Positions 1 to 5,319 of a stretch of 6,006 nt of DNA are shown here, one piece after another; the stretch's first letter is position 1; each line of letters starts with the position of its first letter. Origin of the DNA: CAUZJO01 sp963580245 (GTDB taxonomy: Bacteria; Sumerlaeota; Sumerlaeia; MVZB01); assembly GCA_963580245.1 (NCBI GenBank), contig CAUZJO010000198.1, positions 1 through 6,006 on the forward strand. The letters run 5' to 3'. Under the pieces are notes generated by a model. The model was given only the letters and a program-made list of their open reading frames with translations. It ran no database searches and had not been told where the DNA came from. The translations under genes and the position numbers were made by a program.

Positions 1-353
1 TGGATCGCGGCTATCGCGGTCACGGCTACGAGGGCCAAGTCCAGGTGCATGTGGACCGGCCGCGACGGGGCAAGCTGGCCGCGCGGCTGTGGCGCTGGAT
101 GAAACGACGAGCGGCGATCGAACCGGGAATCGGGCATCTCAAACAAGAACCCCGCATGGATCGCTGCCGGCTGTGGGACGCCGAGGGCGACGCGTTTAAT
201 GCAATCGCAAGCGCGGCGGGGATGAATTTCAGGAAACTGCTGGCCCACGCGGCGGTTTTTCATTATCTTTTGTTGCGTCTGGCGAAAATCACGAGTCGAA
301 AACGGATGCCTCTGGTTCACCCGAGTTCAGCTCTGATCGGCTGGGCTGCTTGA
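1..353 (+). CDS. IS5-family transposase, C-terminal part (cut by window edge)
   Basis: DDE transposase that would cut and join the ends of an insertion sequence. Only the last 116 residues are in the window; the frame is open to the left edge. The fragment begins exactly at a DRGYRG motif, typical of the second catalytic Asp in IS5-type enzymes. The third acidic residue lies 39 residues later in RRAAIEPGIGHLK (Glu codon 120-122), which matches the family spacing R-(3)-E-(6)-K. The Tyr normally three residues before that Arg appears to be Met. After it comes GMNFRKLL, also common in these enzymes. The last 25 or so residues look less conserved and may be read-through toward the IS end. The neighbours are pilin genes, so the IS probably landed upstream of that operon. 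Whether the copy is intact cannot be told. Confidence 0.85.
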   Translation, partial: DRGYRGHGYEGQVQVHVDRPRRGKLAARLWRWMKRRAAIEPGIGHLKQEPRMDRCRLWDAEGDAFNAIASAAGMNFRKLLAHAAVFHYLLLRLAKITSRKRMPLVHPSSALIGWAA

Positions 354-356
354 GCA

Positions 357-376
357 GGGCTTTTCAGGATCGACTA
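357..376 (+). repeat. Candidate right terminal repeat of the IS5-type element
   Basis: Three bases after the transposase stop comes GGGCTTTTCAGGATCGACTA. From memory, IS5-type elements of this kind often end in a T-rich stretch followed by CAGGG(T/C)CGAC. A CTAG tetramer (374-377) at its end fits the YTAR target preference of some IS5 groups. The left end is outside the window, so the inverted repeat cannot be paired. This is inference. Confidence 0.35.
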
Positions 377-412
377 GATACGGCCGCTCGGTCCGTTTAG
401 GCGAAGGGGTGG

Positions 413-892
413 ATGCGAGTGATGGCAATAAGACGGCAATGCCACGGACCGTTGGCGTACACGATGGTGGAAGTCATCGTGGCGGTGGGGATTTTTGGGA
501 TCACCATGATCGGCATCCTGCCGGCGGCCAGTGGGCTGCTGAGCACGGTCAAGAAAACGGAAAGTCGTCTCTACGTCAGTCGTATCCTGGAATCGAGGTT
601 GGAGGAGCTGCGGGATTTGACCTTTTACGAACTCGGCGCGCTCCCGGCGGAAATTGATTTTGAGGTCCTTCCGGCGACCACGGCCTACGGCAAAACCGTC
701 AACCCCGATGTGGTCGACGCTGAATATCAGGTGGCGTTGACCGACATTTCAGGAGAAGTCTTCATCAACACTCTTGCTGCGGACTTGATAAGCGTGAGCG
801 TGAAGGTCACATGGAAACCGGCCCTCAAGGTTTACGAGGTTTCCATGGACACGACCACTTACATCACGAGGAGTGGGATCAATCGCCAATGA
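413..892 (+). CDS. PilV/GspI-like minor prepilin with class III signal
   Basis: Minor pilin or pseudopilin of a type IV pilus or type II secretion machine; it would sit in the inner membrane after prepilin peptidase cleavage. The 159-residue protein has a short basic leader, then PLA|YTMVEVIVAVGIFG: a cleavage site after Ala15, mature position 1 Tyr, the conserved Glu5 (Glu20), and a hydrophobic helix to about residue 38. A polar C-terminal domain with strand-like sequence (SVSVKVTWKP) follows, ending in a 'TTTYITR' segment common in PilV-like proteins. The -1 residue is Ala, not the usual Gly. Start choice: ATG at 413 has GAAGGGG only 3 bases ahead; the in-frame ATG at 422 is better spaced and may be the real start. 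Its stop overlaps the next start (ATGA at 889-892), so the two are translationally coupled. It could equally be GspI. Confidence 0.82.
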   Translation: MRVMAIRRQCHGPLAYTMVEVIVAVGIFGITMIGILPAASGLLSTVKKTESRLYVSRILESRLEELRDLTFYELGALPAEIDFEVLPATTAYGKTVNPDVVDAEYQVALTDISGEVFINTLAADLISVSVKVTWKPALKVYEVSMDTTTYITRSGINRQ

Positions 893-1434
893 CCGGGAAT
901 CTCCGACTACTCGCGGGGAGTTGCTGCCGCGCCTTCACGGTGATGGAAGTCATGATCGCCGGCAGCTTGGGCCTGATCGTCGCGGCCGGGTCAGGCTACG
1001 TCACGATTTATGTGATGCAAGCGACGACCAAGGCCCATCACCTCAACCAGACGGCCAAGGAAGCGCGTCTGGTGTCGGACCTGCTCGCCCGTGATATCCG
1101 CGGCGCGGCGGGATTGGAAGCCAGCTTTGGGAGTTATACGGCGGGCACGGACACGTTGAATCTGAGGATTCCGTCGATCGACGGCAACGAAGACGTGATT
1201 GACCCGGAGAACAATTTTGACCGGATCGTCTATCACCCTGATGGGGGTCAGATGCCGGTGATGGTGCGTGTGGTCATCGCGGATGCGAGCAGCAGCCGTG
1301 GGTCCGAGACCAAAGTCATTGGGAACCTGATGACTGGGAAATCGTTTGAAGGGACGTTTGCCTCGATGCCCGACGCGTTGGGCGCGTACGTGATCCACTA
1401 CCAACTGAGTGTAACGACGACCTTCCGCGGCTAG
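889..1434 (+). CDS. PilW/GspJ-like minor prepilin, ends at an in-frame TAG
   Basis: Second minor prepilin-like protein (181 residues to the TAG). The leader MTGNLRLLAGSCCRA ends in Ala15, followed by FTVMEVMIAGSLGL with Glu20 as the conserved mature Glu5 and a membrane helix to about residue 40. The helix continues into an amphipathic stretch (QTAKEARLVSDLLARDIRGA) that resembles PilW/GspJ proteins, then a beta-rich domain. The ATG overlaps the stop of the preceding gene as ATGA. A longer 207-residue version starting at 811 is unlikely because it would place 26 extra residues before the leader. The protein ends abruptly after TTTFRG at TAG 1432-1434, but the same frame continues 16 more sense codons into a pilin-like tail, so the intended product is probably about 198 residues. 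Assignment to PilW rather than GspJ is by gene order and general look. Confidence 0.78.
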   Translation: MTGNLRLLAGSCCRAFTVMEVMIAGSLGLIVAAGSGYVTIYVMQATTKAHHLNQTAKEARLVSDLLARDIRGAAGLEASFGSYTAGTDTLNLRIPSIDGNEDVIDPENNFDRIVYHPDGGQMPVMVRVVIADASSSRGSETKVIGNLMTGKSFEGTFASMPDALGAYVIHYQLSVTTTFRG

Positions 1435-1485
1435 CCGCTGGAAATGCCGATTTCCGGCTCGGTCCGCTTGAGGAACAAATCATGA
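1432..1485 (+). other. In-frame TAG and 16-codon continuation of the PilW-like gene
   Basis: After TAG (1432-1434) the frame stays open to TGA at 1483-1485 and encodes PLEMPISGSVRLRNKS. A V-x-L-R-N ending is common for PilW/GspH-type minor pilins. The TGA overlaps the ATG of the next gene as ATGA (1482-1485), the same arrangement as at 889-892. These two facts support an original gene running 889-1485. The TAG is then a nonsense mutation or a codon read as an amino acid. Confidence 0.6.
1470..1474 (+). promoter_or_regulatory. Ribosome binding site for the PilX-like gene
   Basis: GAGGA lies 7 bases before ATG 1482. It sits inside the continuation of the PilW-like frame, so this start would be coupled to an upstream ribosome only if that ribosome passes the TAG at 1432. 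Confidence 0.6.
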
Positions 1486-1790
1486 TTGATCGGTTGGCAA
1501 CCCTAGAACGCTTACTGCGGGTCCGACAAGGACGCACACGCCGGGGCAGCGTGCTGCTGATGGTGCTGATCTTCTCAACGGTCCTGTTTCTCATTATTTT
1601 TTCCTCGATCCGCCTGACGCTATTCAACCTCCGGATGGTCGACCGTTCCCACTCGTATAAACAGGCGATGGCAGTGACCGAAGCCGGTTTCGAGTACGCG
1701 ATCCACGAGATCAACGTGGGCAACGTCAGCGGGAACAATTGGACCGATACGCAAACCGTAAACAACTCCTCGGGCGACCCCTTCGGCTAG
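1482..1790 (+). CDS. PilX-like pilus assembly protein, N-terminal part up to in-frame TAG
   Basis: The first 102 residues of a PilX-like protein. Residues 1-21 form a basic leader, followed by RRGSVLLMVLIFSTVLF and a membrane helix to about residue 45. Then comes an amphipathic segment with TEAGFEYAIHEI (residues 66-77), matching the 'AEAGLxYA' element seen after the helix in PilX proteins. As in many PilX-like proteins, there is no clear Glu5 pilin motif. The frame is closed by TAG at 1788-1790 after GDPFG, in mid-domain, and stays open for another 318 codons (1791-2744). Taken together, 1482-2747 would encode a 421-residue protein, a sensible size for a PilX-like protein with a C-terminal extracellular domain. 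On its own this fragment would be a membrane stub. Confidence 0.75.
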   Translation: MIDRLATLERLLRVRQGRTRRGSVLLMVLIFSTVLFLIIFSSIRLTLFNLRMVDRSHSYKQAMAVTEAGFEYAIHEINVGNVSGNNWTDTQTVNNSSGDPFG

Positions 1791-2747
1791 TTTGAAGTCT
1801 TGTTCACCGAGACGGGCGACGAAGACGTCATTGTATCAACGGGGTTCATCCCATCAATTACCTCCCCCCAAGTGCGACGGACCCTTAAGATCAAGAGCAA
1901 GCCCAACACCGATCCGGCTTATTTCGAGTGGGCGATCTACGCGCGGGACTACATGGATTTCCTGACAGGATACCTCATCGACAGTTATGACTCCGAGGCC
2001 GGGCCCTACCCGGGAGCCGGCAACGGCAATTCATACGCCAACGTCGGCGCGGGCGGAGACGGAACATTCAACAGCGGAATCGAACTTTACGGCAGCATGC
2101 AACTCGGGGGCTTACTGCTAGACAACGCGCCCGACATCTATGGCGACAACGAGGAAGGCAACCCCAACCAATTGATCCTGAATGATCCGCCCACACCGCC
2201 GCCGGCCTTTCCCGACGAGGAGTTGGCAGCGGCCCAGGCCGCCGCCAACAATGACCTGATCCTGATTAACGGCCTGCCCTTCGATGGCGGGACCACCCTG
2301 ATCACAGACAGTAACTCTGACATAATCATCCCGCCGGGAGACTATTATTTCGAATACGTCGATCTGGCCAGCAACCAGGCGATTGAGATTCAGCCCCCCG
2401 GCGAGGTGAGGTTTTTCCTGCAGGCCTCCTCACCCGACAGTGACGCGCTAATGCTCAATTCCAATCTGACTTGGAACGTCGAAGCGGGCATCCCGACCGC
2501 CCTATGCTTCTTCGTGGAGCAGGGGAGGATCGCAATTGCTTCCAATATCACGATACACGGTCGGATATTCGCGCCGAATTCGCATATCTTCATCGACTCC
2601 AACGTTGAATACTATGGCGCGATCGTCGGCAACACGTTCGACATGCAGTCAAATGAAAACTTCCATTACGATGAAGCCTTGGGCATTCCTTCACAATACA
2701 CGGGCAATGTCCTTGTCACATCTTGGGTCGAGGCGACACCCCAATGA
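1791..2747 (+). CDS. PilX-like protein, C-terminal domain, in frame after TAG
   Basis: Direct in-frame continuation of the gene starting at 1482. It begins FEVLFTETGDEDVIVSTGFI, a strand pattern that fits straight onto the preceding half. Later it has a segment rich in short strands and SN turns (DSNSDIIIPPG, ASNQAIEI, NSNLTWNV, ASNITIHG, DSNVEYYGAIVG), suggesting a beta-helix or stacked beta fold. The end, GAIVGNTFDMQSNENFHYDEAL (interrupted here by no gap; HYDEAL at about residues 395-400 of the joined protein), resembles the C-terminal domain of PilX-like proteins that carries an H-Y-D-x-x-L motif, then VTSWVEATPQ. The only start near the beginning is TTG 1800 with no good ribosome binding site, and no signal peptide is present, so it is unlikely to work as a separate gene. 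It is either part of a read-through protein or half of a broken gene. Confidence 0.72.
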   Translation, partial: FEVLFTETGDEDVIVSTGFIPSITSPQVRRTLKIKSKPNTDPAYFEWAIYARDYMDFLTGYLIDSYDSEAGPYPGAGNGNSYANVGAGGDGTFNSGIELYGSMQLGGLLLDNAPDIYGDNEEGNPNQLILNDPPTPPPAFPDEELAAAQAAANNDLILINGLPFDGGTTLITDSNSDIIIPPGDYYFEYVDLASNQAIEIQPPGEVRFFLQASSPDSDALMLNSNLTWNVEAGIPTALCFFVEQGRIAIASNITIHGRIFAPNSHIFIDSNVEYYGAIVGNTFDMQSNENFHYDEALGIPSQYTGNVLVTSWVEATPQ

Positions 2748-2754
2748 AAGGAGG
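2747..2754 (+). promoter_or_regulatory. Strong Shine-Dalgarno for the STAS gene
   Basis: AAAGGAGG begins on the last base of the upstream TGA and ends 8 bases before ATG 2763. It is the best ribosome binding site in the window and clearly fixes the start. The STAS gene can therefore be translated well without coupling to the pilin genes, although it probably shares their transcript. Confidence 0.8.
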
Positions 2755-2762
2755 AATGCGCA

Positions 2763-3290
2763 ATGCAGCAGACCCTCAAAATCGAGACGACCGATAGGGA
2801 CCCGTTCGCCATCATCGAGCTTGACGGCGTGCTGCCGGGTCTGACCGTGTATGAGCTGAAATACGAGGGGAACCGCCTTGTGCAGCACCTTGGCCGACAC
2901 TATGTGGTCTTGGACATGGAGAAGGTGACCTTTATCGACAGCGGCGCCATCGGCGTTGTGATGTATCTGGTGAACATGTGCAAGCAGATGGGCGGGCGGA
3001 TGGCCGCGGTCGGGCCGAGCGCCAAGGAGGCGCTGGGATTCTTGTACCAGGTCTCGTTGCAGAAGTTCGTCGATTTTCACCCCGATGCCCAGACGGCGTT
3101 GGCGAAGATATGCGAGAAGTGCGGTCTGAATCCACCTCGAGACATCGTCGCCGCGCAACAAAGCGATTCCCCGGAAGTAGCTGCGGGAGGGGATCGGCTG
3201 GGGCAACTGGAAACCCGCATGGCGAATATCGAGTCACTCCTCGAAGGACTTCTCGGAATGAAACAGGACGACGAGTTGTCAATCGGTTAG
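2763..3290 (+). CDS. STAS-domain protein, anti-sigma-factor-antagonist type, with C-terminal coiled coil
   Basis: A 175-residue cytoplasmic protein. Residues 5-115 look like a STAS domain as in SpoIIAA/RsbV: a strand (AIIELDGVL), then VVLDMEKVTFIDSGAIG with the DSG motif, where Ser60 is the residue phosphorylated by anti-sigma kinases in the family, then MGGRMAAVGPS and a final helix. Residues 117-120 are CEKC, a possible metal or redox pair. Residues 144-168 (GDRLGQLETRMANIESLLEG) form a short heptad-like helix, probably for dimerisation, which is an addition to a minimal STAS protein. It follows the PilX-like stop by 15 bases in the same direction, suggesting a shared operon and a partner-switch or scaffold role linked to pili; this link is inference. 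It stops at TAG 3288-3290. Reading past that gives no recognisable protein, so this TAG looks like a true stop. Confidence 0.85.
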   Translation: MQQTLKIETTDRDPFAIIELDGVLPGLTVYELKYEGNRLVQHLGRHYVVLDMEKVTFIDSGAIGVVMYLVNMCKQMGGRMAAVGPSAKEALGFLYQVSLQKFVDFHPDAQTALAKICEKCGLNPPRDIVAAQQSDSPEVAAGGDRLGQLETRMANIESLLEGLLGMKQDDELSIG

Positions 3291-3330
3291 GGGTTCAGTT
3301 CAGCGACCCAACCCTACTGCCCGTTGTGCC

Positions 3331-3353
3331 GAAGTCTAGTAGTTTCAGTCTTC
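3331..3353. repeat. Imperfect inverted repeat between STAS gene and integrase
   Basis: GAAGTCT (3331-3337) and AGTCTTC (3347-3353) pair over 7 positions with one mismatch, separated by 9 bases. Two imperfect 7-base arms around a short spacer is the shape of a tyrosine-recombinase core site. It could instead be a weak stem-loop ending transcription, but it has no U tract. The 140-base gap holds no gene that I can see. Confidence 0.25.
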
Positions 3354-3412
3354 CAGGTAAAAATGACGAATGCGGTGTCGGTTCCCCAAAAGGCCGGAAT
3401 ATGGCTGGAATA

Positions 3413-3441
3413 GCTGCACCTTTGCTGCATTAACGCTGCAT
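3413..3441. repeat. Three GCTGCA direct repeats at 11-bp spacing
   Basis: GCTGCA occurs at 3413, 3424 and 3435, each copy exactly 11 bases after the last; the second and third extend to GCTGCAT. The repeats straddle the integrase stop codon (TAA, complement of 3430-3432). One helical turn between copies puts them on one face of the DNA, as expected for protein binding sites such as recombinase arm sites. Confidence 0.4.
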
Positions 3442-4677
3442 CGGCTCTGGAGCTCGCTGAGTGCCTGTTTCCTTGAACGCTCCCGACCCCTCGAAAAGCT
3501 CCTGGGCCAGCGCCGAGATTGGGCGCATCCGGTCGATGTCAACGGTGTCATAGTGCTCCGTTAGGATGGTTGTCGGCTGATGGCCGATGTAGGCTTGCAG
3601 AACATGAATATCAACCCCGGCCTTCCGCATCGCCGTCACGAATGACCCACGCAACCGGCGAGGAGTGAACTTTTCCGGGATGTTCAAGCCATCCTGTCTC
3701 GCTCGCCTTAAGGCTTTTCGCCAAGCAGCATCTACTCCGTCGAAACTATAAGCCCCCGCTCGGCCCTGCTGTGTTTTTGCCGTCTGCTGACCTGTCGTGG
3801 CCTTCGCGGGATGGAACAGATACCCGTGAGGACTTCTTACTTTGAGTCCCGTCATCCATTTGGCGAGCACCTGGGCCACGGCCGGGGGCATCGGTATCGT
3901 TCGGTAGCTTGGCCGATTTTTCGGTTTGTGCGCTTCACTCTTTGCAATGGTAATCGTCCCATTGAGTGGGTCGAGGTCCCCCTCCCGCAGATAAGCGCAT
4001 TCATACAGGCGTAACCCGCACAATCCTTGCAGAGTCGCCCAAACGTGGACCATCGGGGAATGGGACTTGAGCCACGCCAACAACTCGCGTAGCTGATCAG
4101 TCGTAAGAATCGCGGACTTTGCTTCAAGCTCAGCCTTCGAGGGATCGGTGCGTTTCATTCTAAGATCAACGGTTACGTGGCGATATAGCTTTGGATAAGT
4201 GCGAGACATGAACTTGCTGGTCAAACGCACTACATACAGTCTCAGCCTCATTGTGTCGTGCGGGATGTCTTCCCTCCGGAAATATTCAACATGGTTTCCG
4301 ATGATTTCTTCCGTCACGTCGCCCCAAGAACGCACACCCGCAGCATGGGCTTCAAGGTAATTGATGAACTGGTTAGCACAGTAGATATATTGCCTTCGCG
4401 TCCTCTCGTTGCCGTCTGTATGTTTCACCGCTTCGATAACGGCGTCTGCTACGCCATGACCGAAGCCACCCCGCAACCGACCGCCAAATCCACGGCTGGC
4501 CGCCAGGTCCTTATTGATTTCCTGGGCCTGGGCCTTCGCCTCCCGATATGCCGTTGCGGGCAGGATGCGCCGAACGTGCTTACTTGTGAGCGGGTCCATC
4601 CAGCTCGCTCGCCATTTGCCTGGCGAGAGTTCCTTGATGAACACCTGCGCGACCTTGAACTGTGTAACCTTGGGCAT
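3430..4677 (-). CDS. int: Tyrosine recombinase (phage/element-type integrase)
   Basis: Site-specific recombinase that would integrate or excise the element, via a covalent phosphotyrosine intermediate. It is 415 residues, full length for the family. Residues 1-60 resemble an arm-binding or AP2-like N-terminus (KWRASWMDPLTSK). Residues 70-175 are the SAM-like core-binding domain (ERTRRQYIYCANQFINYLEA). The catalytic domain starts near 188. Visible active-site residues are Arg223 (GLRLYE), Lys246 as the probable beta-hairpin lysine, Arg343 (PRRLRGSF), His366 (IGHQ) and nucleophile Tyr376 (TEHYDTVD). The usual His of the HxxR box is Arg340, a substitution seen in some integrases. The start ATG has GGAGGG 7 bases upstream (plus-strand 4685-4690). 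It begins 3 bases after the stop of the RHH gene, so they are in one operon. It converges on the STAS gene and lies next to the presumed element boundary. Confidence 0.93.
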   Translation of the reverse strand: MPKVTQFKVAQVFIKELSPGKWRASWMDPLTSKHVRRILPATAYREAKAQAQEINKDLAASRGFGGRLRGGFGHGVADAVIEAVKHTDGNERTRRQYIYCANQFINYLEAHAAGVRSWGDVTEEIIGNHVEYFRREDIPHDTMRLRLYVVRLTSKFMSRTYPKLYRHVTVDLRMKRTDPSKAELEAKSAILTTDQLRELLAWLKSHSPMVHVWATLQGLCGLRLYECAYLREGDLDPLNGTITIAKSEAHKPKNRPSYRTIPMPPAVAQVLAKWMTGLKVRSPHGYLFHPAKATTGQQTAKTQQGRAGAYSFDGVDAAWRKALRRARQDGLNIPEKFTPRRLRGSFVTAMRKAGVDIHVLQAYIGHQPTTILTEHYDTVDIDRMRPISALAQELFEGSGAFKETGTQRAPEPMQR

Positions 4678-4680
4678 GGT

Positions 4681-4938
4681 TCAGCCCTCCATTTTCGCCG
4701 CTCGCCGAGCAGCAGCTTTCTCGCGCCGGAGCCGCTTCTTATGGCGTTCGAGGCAAATACCCGTCAGCGGCCTGGTCTTCATGGACGGAACACGATCGGC
4801 CACCTCAACGGCTCCCCGCAGAAAATCCGCCCGGCTGATTCCACGGTCTGCGCAGAGACGAGTCAGCTTATCGAAGGCCTTCTTATCGAGGAAAACCGTG
4901 ACCGGTCGCTTATTCGGGTTCCTGTGAGACTTCACCAT
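4681..4938 (-). CDS. Small ribbon-helix-helix DNA-binding protein
   Basis: An 85-residue protein whose residues 11-46 (RPVTVFLDKKAFDKLTRLC, then GISRADFLRGAVEVA) follow the ribbon-helix-helix pattern: one strand with alternating residues, a helix, a G-[IV]-S-R turn, and a second helix. Such CopG/Arc-like dimers bind DNA repeats through the strand. The C-terminal 30 residues are very basic (HKKRLRREKAAARRAAK), giving extra DNA contact. It lies immediately upstream of the integrase, so a role as a repressor of the operon or as a recombination directionality factor is plausible but inferred. The ATG has no clear ribosome binding site; it overlaps the end of the preceding gene by 29 bases, and a possible promoter just ahead would give a nearly leaderless transcript. 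A plasmid-type accessory or MobC-like protein is an alternative. Confidence 0.72.
   Translation of the reverse strand: MVKSHRNPNKRPVTVFLDKKAFDKLTRLCADRGISRADFLRGAVEVADRVPSMKTRPLTGICLERHKKRLRREKAAARRAAKMEG
4685..4690 (-). promoter_or_regulatory. Ribosome binding site for the integrase
   Basis: GGAGGG on the minus strand, 7 bases before the integrase ATG. It lies inside the last codons of the RHH gene, so the two genes are probably translated in sequence. Confidence 0.7.
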
Positions 4939-5290
4939 TATGGATGGACACTATCAGGGCGCTCGGCGGCGAGTCAAATAGTTTATAATGTACTGATTCG
5001 TCCAAGTCCCGAGCCGAAAGCCGACGCACCGGAGCCGCCCGGCCGCGACCACGGCCACCCCGACCGCGCTGCGTCATGCTCACAACGCTGGCCGGGGGGG
5101 AGTTGGCCGTGGTAAACGGCTTGGCCTGGCGGGCCGCTTCCAGTATCTCGTGACCGAAGACGGCATCTCGAAAGACGCGACGATCCCGAAGCCCCAGCCG
5201 GTCCAGGAGCGTCGCCAGCGTCATCTTGCCGGGCAGCAGCTCGGCCAGTTCATCCAGGGAATAGAGAGAGTTCGGCTTGATTTCGAACAA
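4910..5290 (-). CDS. Small helix-turn-helix-like protein with RG-rich linker (TTG start)
   Basis: A 126-residue protein with no confident family match. Residues 9-56 (LYSLDELAELLPGKMTLATLL, then RLGLRDRRVFRDAVFGHEI) look like a winged HTH of the excisionase/MerR kind: 'ySldElAell' is a common opening for these. Residues 75-90 form a basic linker, QRGRGGRGRGRAAPVRR, which could bind nucleic acid. The rest is polar, ending VSQEPE. The start is TTG at 5288-5290: the frame is closed by TAG four codons upstream, and no ATG occurs before Met23. AGG sits 8 bases ahead of the TTG and a TATAAT box 20 bases ahead. It is the first gene of the minus-strand operon and overlaps the RHH gene by 29 bases. 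An excisionase or regulator role is inference from position. Confidence 0.6.
   Translation of the reverse strand: MFEIKPNSLYSLDELAELLPGKMTLATLLDRLGLRDRRVFRDAVFGHEILEAARQAKPFTTANSPPASVVSMTQRGRGGRGRGRAAPVRRLSARDLDESVHYKLFDSPPSALIVSIHNGEVSQEPE
4950..4977 (-). promoter_or_regulatory. Possible internal promoter for RHH-integrase genes
   Basis: On the minus strand, TTGACT (4977-4972) and GATAGT (4955-4950) are 16 bases apart, with 5/6 and 4/6 matches to the sigma-70 boxes. Transcription would begin near 4943, about 5 bases before the RHH ATG, which would explain the missing ribosome binding site through leaderless translation. It lies within the upstream coding region and may be chance. Confidence 0.3.
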
Positions 5291-5310
5291 TTGCGTTACC
5301 TAAGTCTCAG

Positions 5311-5316
5311 ATTATA
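5311..5316 (-). promoter_or_regulatory. -10 box (TATAAT) of the minus-strand operon
   Basis: A perfect TATAAT on the minus strand, about 20 bases before the TTG start. The -35 is weak: TTGATG (5342-5337) is 20 bases away and TTGGAC (5336-5331) only 14. A promoter with a poor -35 may need an activator or be tightly controlled, as is common for integrase operons. Confidence 0.5.
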
Positions 5317-5319
5317 CAT

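Noticed and set aside
350..380. Outward promoter from the IS driving the pilin genes (TTGAGC ... TAGATA)
   Set aside because: The spacing is 19 bases and the -10 matches only 3 of 6 positions; not enough to call.
991..1765. Long minus-strand frames opposite the PilW-like and PilX-like genes
   Set aside because: Both are antisense to genes with clear prepilin signals, and their translations are Arg/Thr/Ser-rich without domains.
2691..3206. 171-codon minus-strand frame opposite the STAS gene
   Set aside because: It lies antisense to a clear STAS domain with a perfect ribosome binding site; its His/Arg/Gln-rich translation has no family features.
3291..3413. Read-through extension of the STAS gene past its TAG, containing a CPLC pair
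   Set aside because: Forty codons are open but show no similarity to a STAS tail. The coiled coil ends naturally before the TAG, and unlike the pilin TAGs nothing is restored by reading on.
3291..3429. tRNA gene as integration target next to the integrase
   Set aside because: I found no cloverleaf or T-loop sequence on either strand in the gap, so a tRNA target is not supported within the window.
4258..5115. 285-codon open frame on the plus strand opposite the integrase and RHH genes
   Set aside because: It is antisense to a well-recognised recombinase and a ribbon-helix-helix gene, crosses three minus-strand genes, has no recognisable domain and is rich in Arg, Pro and Ser, as expected from a shadow frame in GC-rich DNA.
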